A DNA stretch of 64,000 bases from Streptomyces sp. HD (lineage in GTDB: Bacteria > Actinomycetota > Actinomycetes > Streptomycetales > Streptomycetaceae), in assembly GCF_028369295.1 (NCBI RefSeq), contig NZ_JAQMYP010000014.1, positions 1-64,000 of the forward strand, written 5' to 3'. The notes below the pieces were generated by a model that worked only from the letters and a program-made list of their open reading frames with translations, did not search any database and was not told the origin of the DNA. Position 1 is the first letter of the stretch. Each line of letters begins with the position of its first letter. Position numbers and translations under genes: made by a program. Below are positions 42,572-50,564 of the stretch, in pieces.

Positions 42572-42791
42572 TGACAGAACCTCCCATGCAAGCTGCTGAC
42601 CTGCAAAAACAACCATGATCACGGTTTTGACAGAACCTAGTTAAAACTCGACAGAACCTCCGGCCCCCGCGACGGCGGCCCTCTGACAGAACCCCGCCCA
42701 TCGAGGTTCTGTCAGGTTTTAATTCGGTTCTGTCAAAGATCACTGGAGCATCGAAACCGCAGGTCAGCGACCTAGCGGCGAGGTTCTGTCA
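42572..42791. repeat. iteron array, probable origin of replication
   Basis: Seven copies of (T/C)GACAGAACC(T/C): four direct (starting 42572, 42628, 42649, 42684) and three inverted (42704-42714, 42725-42735, 42781-42791). The fourth and fifth can fold into a hairpin. The stretch is AT-richer than its surroundings and lies directly after the Prim-Pol/DUF3987 pair. GCTGACCTGC at 42595 and its inverse at 42759 are also embedded. Confidence 0.85.
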
Positions 42792-42843
42792 GTTGTGTCA
42801 GCGGATTCCCGGTTCCCGCAGGATCTGAGAAGGAGTCCCCATC

Positions 42844-43035
42844 GTGGCCCGCCCCGAGAAGCTCAAGCTCGCTGAAGTCCTCGCAGAAATCAAGATGAGC
42901 CGCGCGGCGTTCTACCGCATGCGCGCCCGTGGCCAAGCCCCCCGCATTCACAAGCTCCCCAACGGCCAACTCCGTGTCAACCGCGCAGACCTCGACGCCT
43001 GGTGGGAGCGCTGCGGACAGAGTGCCGCGGCCTGA
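42844..43035 (+). CDS. xis: excisionase (Xis), MerR/HTH_17-type
   Basis: 63 residues from GTG 42844 with AAGGAG 9 nt upstream. A compact winged helix-turn-helix: KLKLAEVLAEIKMSRAAFYRMRARGQAPRIHKLPNGQLRVNRADLDAWWERC, the usual AICE/plasmid excisionase form. It acts with Int to excise the element. A terminator-like hairpin lies between it and int. Confidence 0.88.
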   Translation: MARPEKLKLAEVLAEIKMSRAAFYRMRARGQAPRIHKLPNGQLRVNRADLDAWWERCGQSAAA

Positions 43036-43056
43036 ACCCACCCCTGCAAATCAACC

Positions 43057-43083
43057 AAGGGCTCGCCGTACGGCGGGCCCTTT
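43057..43083 (+). terminator. hairpin between xis and int
   Basis: Arms AAGGGCTCGCCG and CGGCGGGCCCTT followed by TT, in the 62-bp xis-int gap. It could reduce read-through into int and so set the Xis/Int ratio. Confidence 0.65.
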
Positions 43084-43097
43084 TCCGTGGGAGACCC

Positions 43098-44507
43098 ATG
43101 CTCACGTACGACGTCGATATCTGGTCCATCCGCAAGCGAGCAGGACGCCCGAAGCCCTACGAACTGCGTTGGCGCGTCGGGGCACGGCCGCACTCCAAGA
43201 GCTTCAGGCTCAAGCCGCAGGCAGACGGCCGTCGTTCCGAGCTGATGACCGCTCTCCGGGAGCGCGAGCAGTTCGACGAGGACACGGGCCTGCCGGCACG
43301 GGAGTTGGCCGTGCGTACCTCGCCCACCTGGTACGACCACGCCACCGCGTACGCGCTCATGAAGTGGCCACGCGCCGCGGCCAAGCACCGGGCCGGAATC
43401 GCCGAAGCGCTCGCGGTCGTCATCCCGACGCTGGTCACGACGACTCGCGGTGCACCGGATTCCAGGACCCTGCGGGCCGCTCTCTATCAGTGGGCATTCC
43501 GCGCGGTGCCAGGCCCTGACGGTCAACTGACCGCACGCCACACCGTGGATGAGCCGCCCCAAGAGATTCGATCGGCCCTGTCCTGGCTCTCCGAGCACTC
43601 CATGAAGGTCGTGGCTCTGGAAGACCCCGCACTCCTGCGTCCGGCCCTCGAAGCGCTCTCACGCCGCATGGACGGGAAGAAAGCTGCGGAGAACACCGCC
43701 CGGCGAAAGCGCATGGTCCTGAGCAATTTCCTCCGGTACACGGTGGAGGAGAAGGGACTCCTGTCCGCCAACCCCCTCCTGCGCGTCGACTGGACGCCAC
43801 CGGAGACGGATGACGAGATCGATTTCCGGTACGTACCTGGCCCGCCCCTGGCCCGTTCGTTCATCACCGCCGTGCGGAACTCCGGAGCCCGCGGGCAACA
43901 CCTCGAAGCGTTCTTCGGATGCCTGTACTACGCCGTGATGCGCCCCGCCGAAATCGCCTCGCTGAAGGCCTCGGACTGCACCCTGCCCCCGGACACCGAG
44001 GAAACTGCGGAGCAGTGGGGGGAGCTATTGCTTGGGGAGAGCCGCCCGGAGGTCGGGGGAGGCTGGACGGATGACGGCGCGTCCTATGAGGCACGCAGTC
44101 TCAAGCGCCGGGCCCGTGGGGCGACGCGGTCCGTTCCGATTCCGCCGATCCTCGTGCGAATGCTGCGGGACCACATCGCGGCCTATGGGACGGCCCCGGA
44201 CGGCCGTCTCTTCCGCGCGGCGCAGGGCGGTCGGGTCCGGTCGACCGAGTACTGCGATCTGTGGGACGCGGCACGCGCTGCGGTGCTGTCGAAGGAGGAC
44301 GCGGCAACGCCCCTCGCTCAAGTGCCGTACTCGCTCAGGCACGCAGGGGTGTCCCTGTGGATCAAATCCGGAGTGGACCCCGTGGAAGTCGCGCGGCGAG
44401 CCGGCCACAGCATCGCCGTGCTGTTCCGCTTCTACGCCAAGATCCTCCGAGGCGAGCAATCCCGCTCCAATCAGCTCATCGCGCAGGAGCTGAACAAGGG
44501 CGGGTAG
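43098..44507 (+). CDS. int: site-specific tyrosine integrase
   Basis: 469 residues from ATG 43098; the frame begins at 43002 but overlaps xis there. An N-terminal arm/core-binding part (about 1-260) with RKRMVLSNFLRYTVEEKGLLSANPL is followed by the catalytic domain: box I Arg in YYAVMRPAEIASL, box II YSLRHAGVSLWIKSG with GVDPVEVARRAGHS, and nucleophile Tyr in LFRFYAKIL. It recombines the 60-bp core shared by attL and attR in the tRNA-Ser(UGA) gene, 150 bp downstream. Confidence 0.93.
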   Translation: MLTYDVDIWSIRKRAGRPKPYELRWRVGARPHSKSFRLKPQADGRRSELMTALREREQFDEDTGLPARELAVRTSPTWYDHATAYALMKWPRAAAKHRAGIAEALAVVIPTLVTTTRGAPDSRTLRAALYQWAFRAVPGPDGQLTARHTVDEPPQEIRSALSWLSEHSMKVVALEDPALLRPALEALSRRMDGKKAAENTARRKRMVLSNFLRYTVEEKGLLSANPLLRVDWTPPETDDEIDFRYVPGPPLARSFITAVRNSGARGQHLEAFFGCLYYAVMRPAEIASLKASDCTLPPDTEETAEQWGELLLGESRPEVGGGWTDDGASYEARSLKRRARGATRSVPIPPILVRMLRDHIAAYGTAPDGRLFRAAQGGRVRSTEYCDLWDAARAAVLSKEDAATPLAQVPYSLRHAGVSLWIKSGVDPVEVARRAGHSIAVLFRFYAKILRGEQSRSNQLIAQELNKGG

Positions 44508-44519
44508 GCGGGGCCCACA

Positions 44520-44652
44520 TTGGCCCACAGATGGCCCATACGCACTGGTCAAACGTGAGACACGGGCGAGCCAGGGTGAGACAGGGTGCATGCAGAAGGG
44601 GTGCCGCTCCGGCGAGTGGCACCCCTTCTGACCTGCATAGCTTCTGACCTGC
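44520..44652. repeat. right-end short repeats next to attR
   Basis: TTGGCCCAC-AG-ATGGCCCA (44520-44538), and two TCTGACCTGC copies 16 bp apart (44627-44636 and 44643-44652), the last ending exactly at the attR border. All have counterparts just inside attL, with GACCTGC copies also at the iteron region. Confidence 0.6.
44594..44629 (-). terminator. element-supplied terminator of tRNA-Ser(UGA)
   Basis: Perfect 12-bp stem AGAAGGGGTGCC/GGCACCCCTTCT with a 12-nt loop, 25 bp past the tRNA 3' end. It replaces the host hairpin now stranded at 29583-29612. Confidence 0.8.
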
Positions 44653-44712
44653 GCGGTGGGTGTGGGATTTGAACCCACGGTGACATCGCTGCCACGACGG
44701 TTTTCAAGACCG
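44653..44712. repeat. attR (60-bp copy within the intact tRNA-Ser)
   Basis: Identical to 29639-29698. It forms the 3' part of the intact tRNA-Ser, from the anticodon stem onward, so insertion preserved the tRNA gene. Confidence 0.95.
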
Positions 44713-44740
44713 TTCCCTTAGGCCGCTCGGGCAACCCACC
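44654..44740 (-). tRNA. tRNA-Ser (anticodon UGA), element target
   Basis: An 87-nt class II tRNA: acceptor GGTGGGT/ACCCACC, discriminator G, anticodon stem ACGGT/ACCGT with loop CTTGAAA, and T-loop GGTTCAAATCC. Its 3' two-thirds come from the element (attR). Confidence 0.96.
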
Positions 44741-44866
44741 TCGGCCCCGGCCCACCAGGGGCGGAGCGGGTACAGCGTACCGGCCGAACGCGGGGTGCGG
44801 GGTTCGTGGGTCGGATGGGGTGGCTCAAGAGCCGTTGCCCAAGGGGCGTTGGTCAGGAGCCGTTGG

Positions 44867-46513
44867 TCAGGAGCTGTCGCTCAGGCGGACACCGTTGACC
44901 GCGTTGTCGAAGGCCGGGCGGTACTCGTGCCATTGGTTGTCCGGAGCGGAGAGGTAGATCACGTACTGGGTGCCGTCGGTGCTCGCGAAGGCCAGTTCCG
45001 CGCCGCGGTACTTGCGTGCCCTGCCCTCGAAGGTGAACTCCCAGTACGCGGCGGGCCGCCCTCGGAAGGTCGTTTCGGACATCCGCACCCGTTCGTAGCC
45101 GGCGTTGTCGCGGGCGGTCTGTTCCTCTTCGGTGTCACGCCAGTGCTGCAGCGGGTCGGTACCCGCGAACTCGATGACGTTGACCCGCAGGCCCACCAGT
45201 CCCGACGGGTCGATGTAGCCGACCTCGCCGCCGGACAGCGTCTTGTATTTCCAGCCGTCCCGCACGGGCACGGAGATGCCGCTGTCCGGCTCTTCGATGT
45301 GGTATCCGGCGGGCACCGGCGGCGGCTCGGTGGAGCCGGTGCTGCCGGAGCTGGTGTTCGGGGAGGGGGTGGACGCCCCGGCATCGGCGGAATCGCCAGG
45401 ACCGTTGGAATCGGCGGAATCGGTGGAATCGGCCGAACCAGTGGGCGTCTCGGAATCGGACGCGTGCGTGCTCGGTCCGTCCGCTCTGCCGTTGAGCCAC
45501 CACAGCGTGCCGCCCGCCAGGGAAGCGGTGAGCGCCACGGCCAGGGCAGACAGCAGCACCGTACGGCGGCGTTTGCCGCTGCCCTTCCGGCCGGTCCGGC
45601 CGGGCGGTGTGAGGGCATCGGCGCGGTCCGGGCGGGTGGGTGGGTCCAGGGGTGCGGTTCGGGTGCCGGCGATGTCGTCGAGGCGGCGTTCGACCTCGTG
45701 GACGTCCATGCGCTGCTCGGGGTCCTTGACGAGCAGGCCCTCGATCACCGGGGTCAGGTCCCCGGCACTGCGCGGCGGCTCGTACGCGTCGGTGGCGATC
45801 GCGTACGCGGTCTCGATCGGGGTGTTGCGGCGGAACGGGTCCTGCCCCTCGACCGCCTGGTACAGCGTCGCGCCCAGGGCCCACAGGTCACTGGCGGGAC
45901 CGGTCTCGGGATGCGCACCCCGGAGCCGTTCGGGCGCCAGATAGCCGATGGAGCCGATCAACTCGCCGGGCTTGGTCAGCGACGACGTTCCCGACTCCAT
46001 GGCGATCCCGAAGTCGGTGAGGACGATCCGCCCGCCGTCACCGAGCAGCACGTTGGCGGGCTTGATGTCCCGGTGCAGGACCCCCGCGTCGTGGGCGGCG
46101 CGCACGGCCGAGGTCATGGCGCGGCCGATCCGTGCGGCCTCGTCGGGCGGCAACGCGCCCCGCCGCTTCAGTACGTCGCTCAGCGTGACCGAGGGTATGT
46201 ACTCCATGACGATGCACGGCAGGCCGTCGTCGTCGACCACGTCGTGCACGACGATCACATTGGGATGGGTGATCCGCGCGGCACTGCGGGCCTCACGGCG
46301 GGTGCGCTCATAGAGCGTGCGGACCTCGTCGTCCTGCAGGTGTGGTGGGATGCGCAGTTTCTTCACGGCGACCTGGCGGCCGAGCATCTTGTCCTCGGCA
46401 CGCCACACGGTGCCCATGCCGCCGCTGCCCACCCGCTCCACGAGCAGGTACCGGCCGGCGACGAGCCGCCCCAGATCGGTCACCGCGAGACCGTCCCCTT
46501 CTCTGCTTCCCAT
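44867..46513 (-). CDS. transmembrane Ser/Thr protein kinase
   Basis: 548 residues from ATG 46513. The kinase domain (about 20-280) has Gly-loop GSGGMGTVW, Lys in VAVKKL, catalytic HRDIKPANVLL, DFGIAMESG and APERLRG. A basic stretch (GRKGSGKRRR) leads to one transmembrane helix (about 333-353), then a Ser/Thr/Asp/Gly-rich stalk of DSADST type and a C-terminal extracytoplasmic domain (about 405-548) with PAAYWEFTFEGRARKYRGAE. No PASTA repeats. It is a Hanks-type kinase sensing outside the membrane; targets unknown. Confidence 0.92.
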   Translation of the reverse strand: MGSREGDGLAVTDLGRLVAGRYLLVERVGSGGMGTVWRAEDKMLGRQVAVKKLRIPPHLQDDEVRTLYERTRREARSAARITHPNVIVVHDVVDDDGLPCIVMEYIPSVTLSDVLKRRGALPPDEAARIGRAMTSAVRAAHDAGVLHRDIKPANVLLGDGGRIVLTDFGIAMESGTSSLTKPGELIGSIGYLAPERLRGAHPETGPASDLWALGATLYQAVEGQDPFRRNTPIETAYAIATDAYEPPRSAGDLTPVIEGLLVKDPEQRMDVHEVERRLDDIAGTRTAPLDPPTRPDRADALTPPGRTGRKGSGKRRRTVLLSALAVALTASLAGGTLWWLNGRADGPSTHASDSETPTGSADSTDSADSNGPGDSADAGASTPSPNTSSGSTGSTEPPPVPAGYHIEEPDSGISVPVRDGWKYKTLSGGEVGYIDPSGLVGLRVNVIEFAGTDPLQHWRDTEEEQTARDNAGYERVRMSETTFRGRPAAYWEFTFEGRARKYRGAELAFASTDGTQYVIYLSAPDNQWHEYRPAFDNAVNGVRLSDSS

Positions 46514-46866
46514 CCGCGGCTCTGCTTCCCATTCGCGAACAGTCGAGGTCGAGAAGGCACGATAGCCCATCCGAACATGCCCATCCGAACACCTGGACGC
46601 GGGCACCGACCGGTCGGCAACTGTCGCCAAGTCCCGTGCAGTCCGTGCCTCACAAGCCGTTCACATCCGGACGAACAGCTTCCTGGCCGTCCGCCCCATG
46701 CAGCAGCCGATGCCGCAGCCATCGGTTTGCCGGCCGACTCTGCGAATCCGTTCTGCGAACCCGTTCTATGAACCCGTTCTGTGAAACGAATGGGGAAGTG
46801 CACGGGCGCCTTCCGGCGGGGAGGACGAGGATTCCTCGCCCCCGGTTCCCGCCCCGCCCCTTTTGA
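46514..46866. other. intergenic region upstream of the kinase
   Basis: About 350 bp between the kinase and the HtrA terminator. No convincing gene. A short tandem of GAACCCGTTCT units lies at about 46745-46790. Confidence 0.45.
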
Positions 46867-46888
46867 ACGGGCACGCGCGCGTGCCCGT
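46867..46888 (-). terminator. terminator of the HtrA-like gene
   Basis: A perfect 22-bp palindrome ACGGGCACGCG/CGCGTGCCCGT, 5 bp past the protease stop on the minus strand, followed by TTCAAAAG. Confidence 0.7.
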
Positions 46889-46892
46889 CGTG

Positions 46893-48494
46893 TCAGCTGT
46901 CGCCCGTGCGGGCACCCAGGGTGAGTTCGACCGTCTGGGTCTTGCCGTCTCGCTCGTAGGTGATCGTGACCTGGTCGCCGGGCTGGTGGGTCCAGATCTC
47001 GCCGATCAGGGTGGGGCCGGAGTCGATCACCCGGTCGTCGAGCTTGGTGATGACGTCGCCGGGCTTGAGGCCGGCCTTGGCGGCGGGGCCGCCCGCCTCG
47101 ATCGCCTCCGAGCCACCGGCGGTGCCCCGGTCGATGATCTTGGCGCCGTTGGTGGTGTCCTCGGTGGAGACCGAGGCGCCGATCTTGGCGTAGACCGGCT
47201 TGCCGGTCTTGATCAGCTGCTGGGCGACGTACTTGGCCTGGTTGATCGGGATGGCGAAGCCGAGGCCGATCGAGCCGGACTGGCTGGTGCCGCCCAGGCC
47301 GTTGGCGGCGGACTGGATCGCGGAGTTGATGCCGATGACGTTGCCCTGCGCGTCCAGCAGCGGCCCGCCGGAGTTGCCGGGGTTGATCGAGGCGTCGGTC
47401 TGCAGGGCGCTCATGTAGGAGGCGTTGGAGCCGCTGCCGTCGCTGGAGGCGACCGGGCGGTTCTTGGCGCTGATGATGCCCGTGGTGACCGTGTTGGAGA
47501 GGCCGAAGGGGGCGCCGATCGCGATCGTCGAGTCGCCGACGGCCACCTTCTCGGAGTCACCCAGCGTCAGCGGCTTGAGGTCGGACGGGGCGTTCTTGAG
47601 CTTGATGACCGCCACGTCGTAGCCCTGCGCGTGGCCGACGACCTCCGCGTCGTACTTCTTGCCGCTCGGGAAGGTCGCCGTGAGCTTGCCGCCGTCGACC
47701 GCTTCGGCCACCACGTGGTTGTTGGTGAGGATGTGGCCCTCGGCGTCGAAGACGAAGCCGGTGCCGGTGCCGCCCTCGCCCGCGCTGCTCTCGGCCTGGA
47801 TGGTGACGGTGCTCGGCAGCGCCTTGGCGGCCACGCCCGCGACGGTGCCCGGGTCGCGCTTGAAAGAGCCACCGCTGTCGGAGGCGGAGACGGTCGTCGA
47901 CGAGGTGTTGTCGTCGTTCTTGGCCAGCGTGTAGCCGAGGCCGCCGCCCAGGCCGCCCGCGACCAGGGCGGCGATGAGAACCGCGGCGAGCAGACCACCG
48001 CGGCCGGACTTCGGCGCAGGCTGCTGATACGTCGCACCCCAGCCGGAGCCCGCACCGGCACCGCCCGCCGCACCACCCGCAGCACCGGCGCCGACACCAC
48101 CCGCGCCGACACCGGCAGCGCCATTGTCGGCGTACGGCGGCGTACCGGGCGGCGGCGGGGGCGGCCAGGAGGCGTCCGGGGCCGAGCCCTGGGTGGCGGG
48201 CGGGTAAGGCTCGTTCGAGGCCGCCGGGGCGGCGTACGGCTGGGTGCCGTTCGAGCTCTCAGAAGCGCCGTTGGCGCTTGACGTGCCGTTCGCACCCGAC
48301 GTGCCGTGGTGGCTCGCCGTGCCGTGGGAACCCGCCGGTGCGCCGCCCGGCACGGGCGGGAGCGGAGCGGTAGGGGCGGCATCGCCCTCGGCCGCCGGGC
48401 GCTCCTGGGACGCCGGAGCAGCAGGAGCATCCACCGGCACAGGGGGTGCGGACGGGGCCGGGGGTACCGCGGCGCCCTCGTTCTCGGTGCTCAC
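46893..48494 (-). CDS. HtrA/DegP-like S1C serine protease with PDZ domain
   Basis: 533 residues. A long Pro/Ala/Ser/Gly-rich cytoplasmic N-terminus (about 1-155), one transmembrane helix (LLAAVLIAALVAGGLGGGLGYTLA, about 165-188), a trypsin-like domain with His in ILTNNHVVAEAV, Asp in YDVAVIKLKN and Ser in INPGNSGGPLLDAQGN, and a PDZ domain (about 430-525: AAKAGLKPGDVITKLDDRVI). A membrane-anchored envelope quality-control protease. Monocistronic; its promoter lies in 48495-48780, divergent from the glycerophosphodiesterase. Confidence 0.93.
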   Translation of the reverse strand: MSTENEGAAVPPAPSAPPVPVDAPAAPASQERPAAEGDAAPTAPLPPVPGGAPAGSHGTASHHGTSGANGTSSANGASESSNGTQPYAAPAASNEPYPPATQGSAPDASWPPPPPPGTPPYADNGAAGVGAGGVGAGAAGGAAGGAGAGSGWGATYQQPAPKSGRGGLLAAVLIAALVAGGLGGGLGYTLAKNDDNTSSTTVSASDSGGSFKRDPGTVAGVAAKALPSTVTIQAESSAGEGGTGTGFVFDAEGHILTNNHVVAEAVDGGKLTATFPSGKKYDAEVVGHAQGYDVAVIKLKNAPSDLKPLTLGDSEKVAVGDSTIAIGAPFGLSNTVTTGIISAKNRPVASSDGSGSNASYMSALQTDASINPGNSGGPLLDAQGNVIGINSAIQSAANGLGGTSQSGSIGLGFAIPINQAKYVAQQLIKTGKPVYAKIGASVSTEDTTNGAKIIDRGTAGGSEAIEAGGPAAKAGLKPGDVITKLDDRVIDSGPTLIGEIWTHQPGDQVTITYERDGKTQTVELTLGARTGDS

Positions 48495-48802
48495 AGCTTC
48501 TCTCCTCGATCCACGGCTGTTGTCTTCGGTCGCACTCGGTCACGCCCGTCCACGCTTGCCCGTACTTGTGGGCCAGTTCCTGGCTTGTCGGCCCGTACTT
48601 GTCAGCGGTCGGTGCGCTTCAGCTGTGCAGATATTTGTATGCCGTCAGCTTTTCCCACGAGCCGTCAGAGCACCATAAGCGGTCGCTGTGCATCCACGGC
48701 CAACCTTTATATTGCCCATGAAGGACTAAACGGGCGCAATCCCAGCGCTCTCGCGACTCCTCCGGTCGCACGCCTACCCAGGTGCGGTGGCACCATGACG
48801 CC
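48495..48802. promoter_or_regulatory. divergent promoter region, htrA-like / glycerophosphodiesterase
   Basis: About 300 bp, AT-richer around 48630-48735. A minimal ATG-ACG-CCG-TGA frame at 48795 overlaps the GTG start of the phosphodiesterase (48803) and could couple translation. No other gene is seen. Confidence 0.45.
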
Positions 48803-49630
48803 GTGACCCACGCACGGCAGCACCAGATCCAAGTCGTCGCCCATCGCGGAGCCTCCGAAGACGCTCCCGAGCACACCCTGGCCGCGTACAAGAAGGCGAT
48901 CGAGGACGGTGCGGACGCCCTTGAGTGCGATGTACGCCTCACCGCGGACGGCCATCTCGTCTGTGTCCACGACCGTCGCGTCAACCGTACGTCCAACGGC
49001 CGCGGCGCGGTCTCGGCGCTGGAGCTCGCCGAGCTCGCGGCACTGGACTTCGGCTCCCGCAAGAACCACGACTCCTGGAAGAACCGGACCGAGGAGCCCG
49101 ACTGGGAGTTCCGGCCCGAGGACCCGGAGGACACCTCCGTACTGACCCTGGAACGACTGCTGGAGCTCGTCGCCGACGCGGGGCGGCGGGTGGAGCTGGC
49201 GATCGAGACCAAGCACCCGACCCGGTGGGCCGGGCAGGTCGAGGAGCGACTGCTGCTTCTGCTGAAGCGGTTCGGGCTCGACACGCCCGCCTCGGCCGCC
49301 GAGTCCCCGGTGCGCGTGATGAGCTTCTCGGCGCGCTCGCTGCATCGCGTGCGTGCCGCCTCGCCGACGCTGCCGACGGTCTATCTGATGCAGTTCGTCT
49401 CACCCAGACTGCGGGACGGCCGACTGCCCGCGGGCGTCCATATCGCCGGGCCCTCCATCCGCATCGTGCGCAACCATCCGACGTACGTGGAGCGCCTCAA
49501 GCGAGCCGGTCACCAGGTGCACGTCTGGACCGTGAACGAGCCCCAGGACGTCGACCTCTGCGCCGAACTCGGCGTCGACGCCATCATCACCAACCGCCCG
49601 CGCGCGGTGCTGCACCAGCTCGGCCGCTGA
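48803..49630 (+). CDS. glycerophosphodiester phosphodiesterase
   Basis: 275 residues from GTG 48803. GDPD motifs in order: VVAHRGASEDAPEHTLAAYKKAIEDGADALECDVRLTADGHLVCVHDRRVNRT with the catalytic His pair and metal-binding Glu/Asp, then LELAIETKHP and the C-terminal HVWTVNEPQDVDLCAELGVDAIITNRP. No signal peptide, so intracellular. It hydrolyses glycerophosphodiesters to glycerol-3-phosphate and an alcohol. Confidence 0.92.
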   Translation: MTHARQHQIQVVAHRGASEDAPEHTLAAYKKAIEDGADALECDVRLTADGHLVCVHDRRVNRTSNGRGAVSALELAELAALDFGSRKNHDSWKNRTEEPDWEFRPEDPEDTSVLTLERLLELVADAGRRVELAIETKHPTRWAGQVEERLLLLLKRFGLDTPASAAESPVRVMSFSARSLHRVRAASPTLPTVYLMQFVSPRLRDGRLPAGVHIAGPSIRIVRNHPTYVERLKRAGHQVHVWTVNEPQDVDLCAELGVDAIITNRPRAVLHQLGR

Positions 49631-49818
49631 CGCACGCGCGCATGCCCACAGCAAACCCCGCACCCGGAAACTCCTAAAACCTCATCAATCCCTGCACAAC
49701 CTATTGACCCCGTAGCCCCATCAGCCTCATCCTCCACTCTCGGCCACACCGAAGAATTCCAGCCATCTCGATTACAGGGAGTGCTCCGGCGCGTTCGGTC
49801 CGTATTCGATCGTTCCGA

Positions 49819-50457
49819 ATGCGTCACCGGACGTTGATTGGCCGGTTTCCGGTACAGGCCAATGGGGCATCCACACCGTGGCGTGGGGCAAAGGAGGTCT
49901 CGGGGGTGGCGTTGGTGGTGGCACAGGAGGTGCCCACGTCGTCGAGCATGGCCGTACCCCATGGTCCTGCAGGCGTGGGGGAAGCGAGACACCGTATGCG
50001 CTCTCAGTTGCGCAGGGGCGGGGTCACGGAATCGGTCATCGACGATGCCGTATTGATTCTTTCCGAACTCTTGAGCAACGCGTGCAAACACGGCCGACCG
50101 CTGGGTGACGCGCTGTCCGGGGACGGCGATGTCCGCGCCGCATGGCGCGTGGACGTGGGCGGCAGGCTCACGGTGGAGGTCACGGACGGAGGCGGGCCCA
50201 CCCGCCCTGCTCCGGCCACGCCCTCGGTCACCGCACACGGCGGCCGCGGGCTGAACATCATCACCGCCCTGGCCGACGACTGGGGTGTACGGGACGACGC
50301 CCGCGGCGAGGTCACGGTCTGGGTCGTGGTGCACGACGCCGTCCACGATCCTGGCGCCGGGCACCGTCGCGACGATTTCGCTACGCGCGTCGCAGCACCG
50401 TCGGTGGGGGCGATATCCGGCCTCGACTTCGCGGACGCCTTCGACGACCTGGACTGA
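49819..50457 (+). CDS. RsbW-like GHKL ATPase (anti-sigma / regulatory kinase type)
   Basis: 212 residues; the start may be ATG 49819 or GTG 49906, as the N-terminal 40 residues are poorly defined. The ATPase core (about 45-180) has N-box ILSELLSNACKHG, G1 VTDGGGP and G2 GGRGLNIITALADDWG. Streptomycetes encode many such stand-alone ATPases that bind sigma factors or anti-anti-sigma factors. No sigma gene is adjacent. The PP2C phosphatase about 3 kb downstream could be a functional partner. Confidence 0.85.
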   Translation: MRHRTLIGRFPVQANGASTPWRGAKEVSGVALVVAQEVPTSSSMAVPHGPAGVGEARHRMRSQLRRGGVTESVIDDAVLILSELLSNACKHGRPLGDALSGDGDVRAAWRVDVGGRLTVEVTDGGGPTRPAPATPSVTAHGGRGLNIITALADDWGVRDDARGEVTVWVVVHDAVHDPGAGHRRDDFATRVAAPSVGAISGLDFADAFDDLD

Positions 50458-50564
50458 CGGCGCCCGGCACGACCCGTGGGTTGTCCACAGGCTCCCGTCG
50501 GCCATGGCGTGAACGGCTAGGCTCGCGCCCGTACCAGACGAGCCGTAACCGGGAGACACCCACG

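Larger units (their letters stand above)
29639..44712 (+). mobile_element. actinomycete integrative and conjugative element (AICE), Prim-Pol type, in tRNA-Ser(UGA)
   Basis: About 15.0 kb bounded by a perfect 60-bp direct repeat that is the 3' part of the tRNA-Ser(UGA) gene; the copy at the right restores the tRNA. Contents in order: lower-GC cargo, YdcF and GntR/UTRA repressor, a rightward block of small transfer-associated genes with a TraB translocase, a Prim-Pol plus DUF3987 replication pair, iterons, excisionase and tyrosine integrase. Every AICE hallmark is present: integration, replication and double-stranded DNA transfer by one FtsK-like protein. No relaxase or type IV secretion genes are seen. 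It looks functional except for one frameshifted accessory gene. Confidence 0.93.

Noticed and set aside
29639..44712. Relaxase/type IV secretion-based ICE or prophage
   Set aside because: No relaxase, VirB4/VirD4, capsid, tail or terminase motifs; a single FtsK-like translocase with Spd-like proteins fits an AICE.
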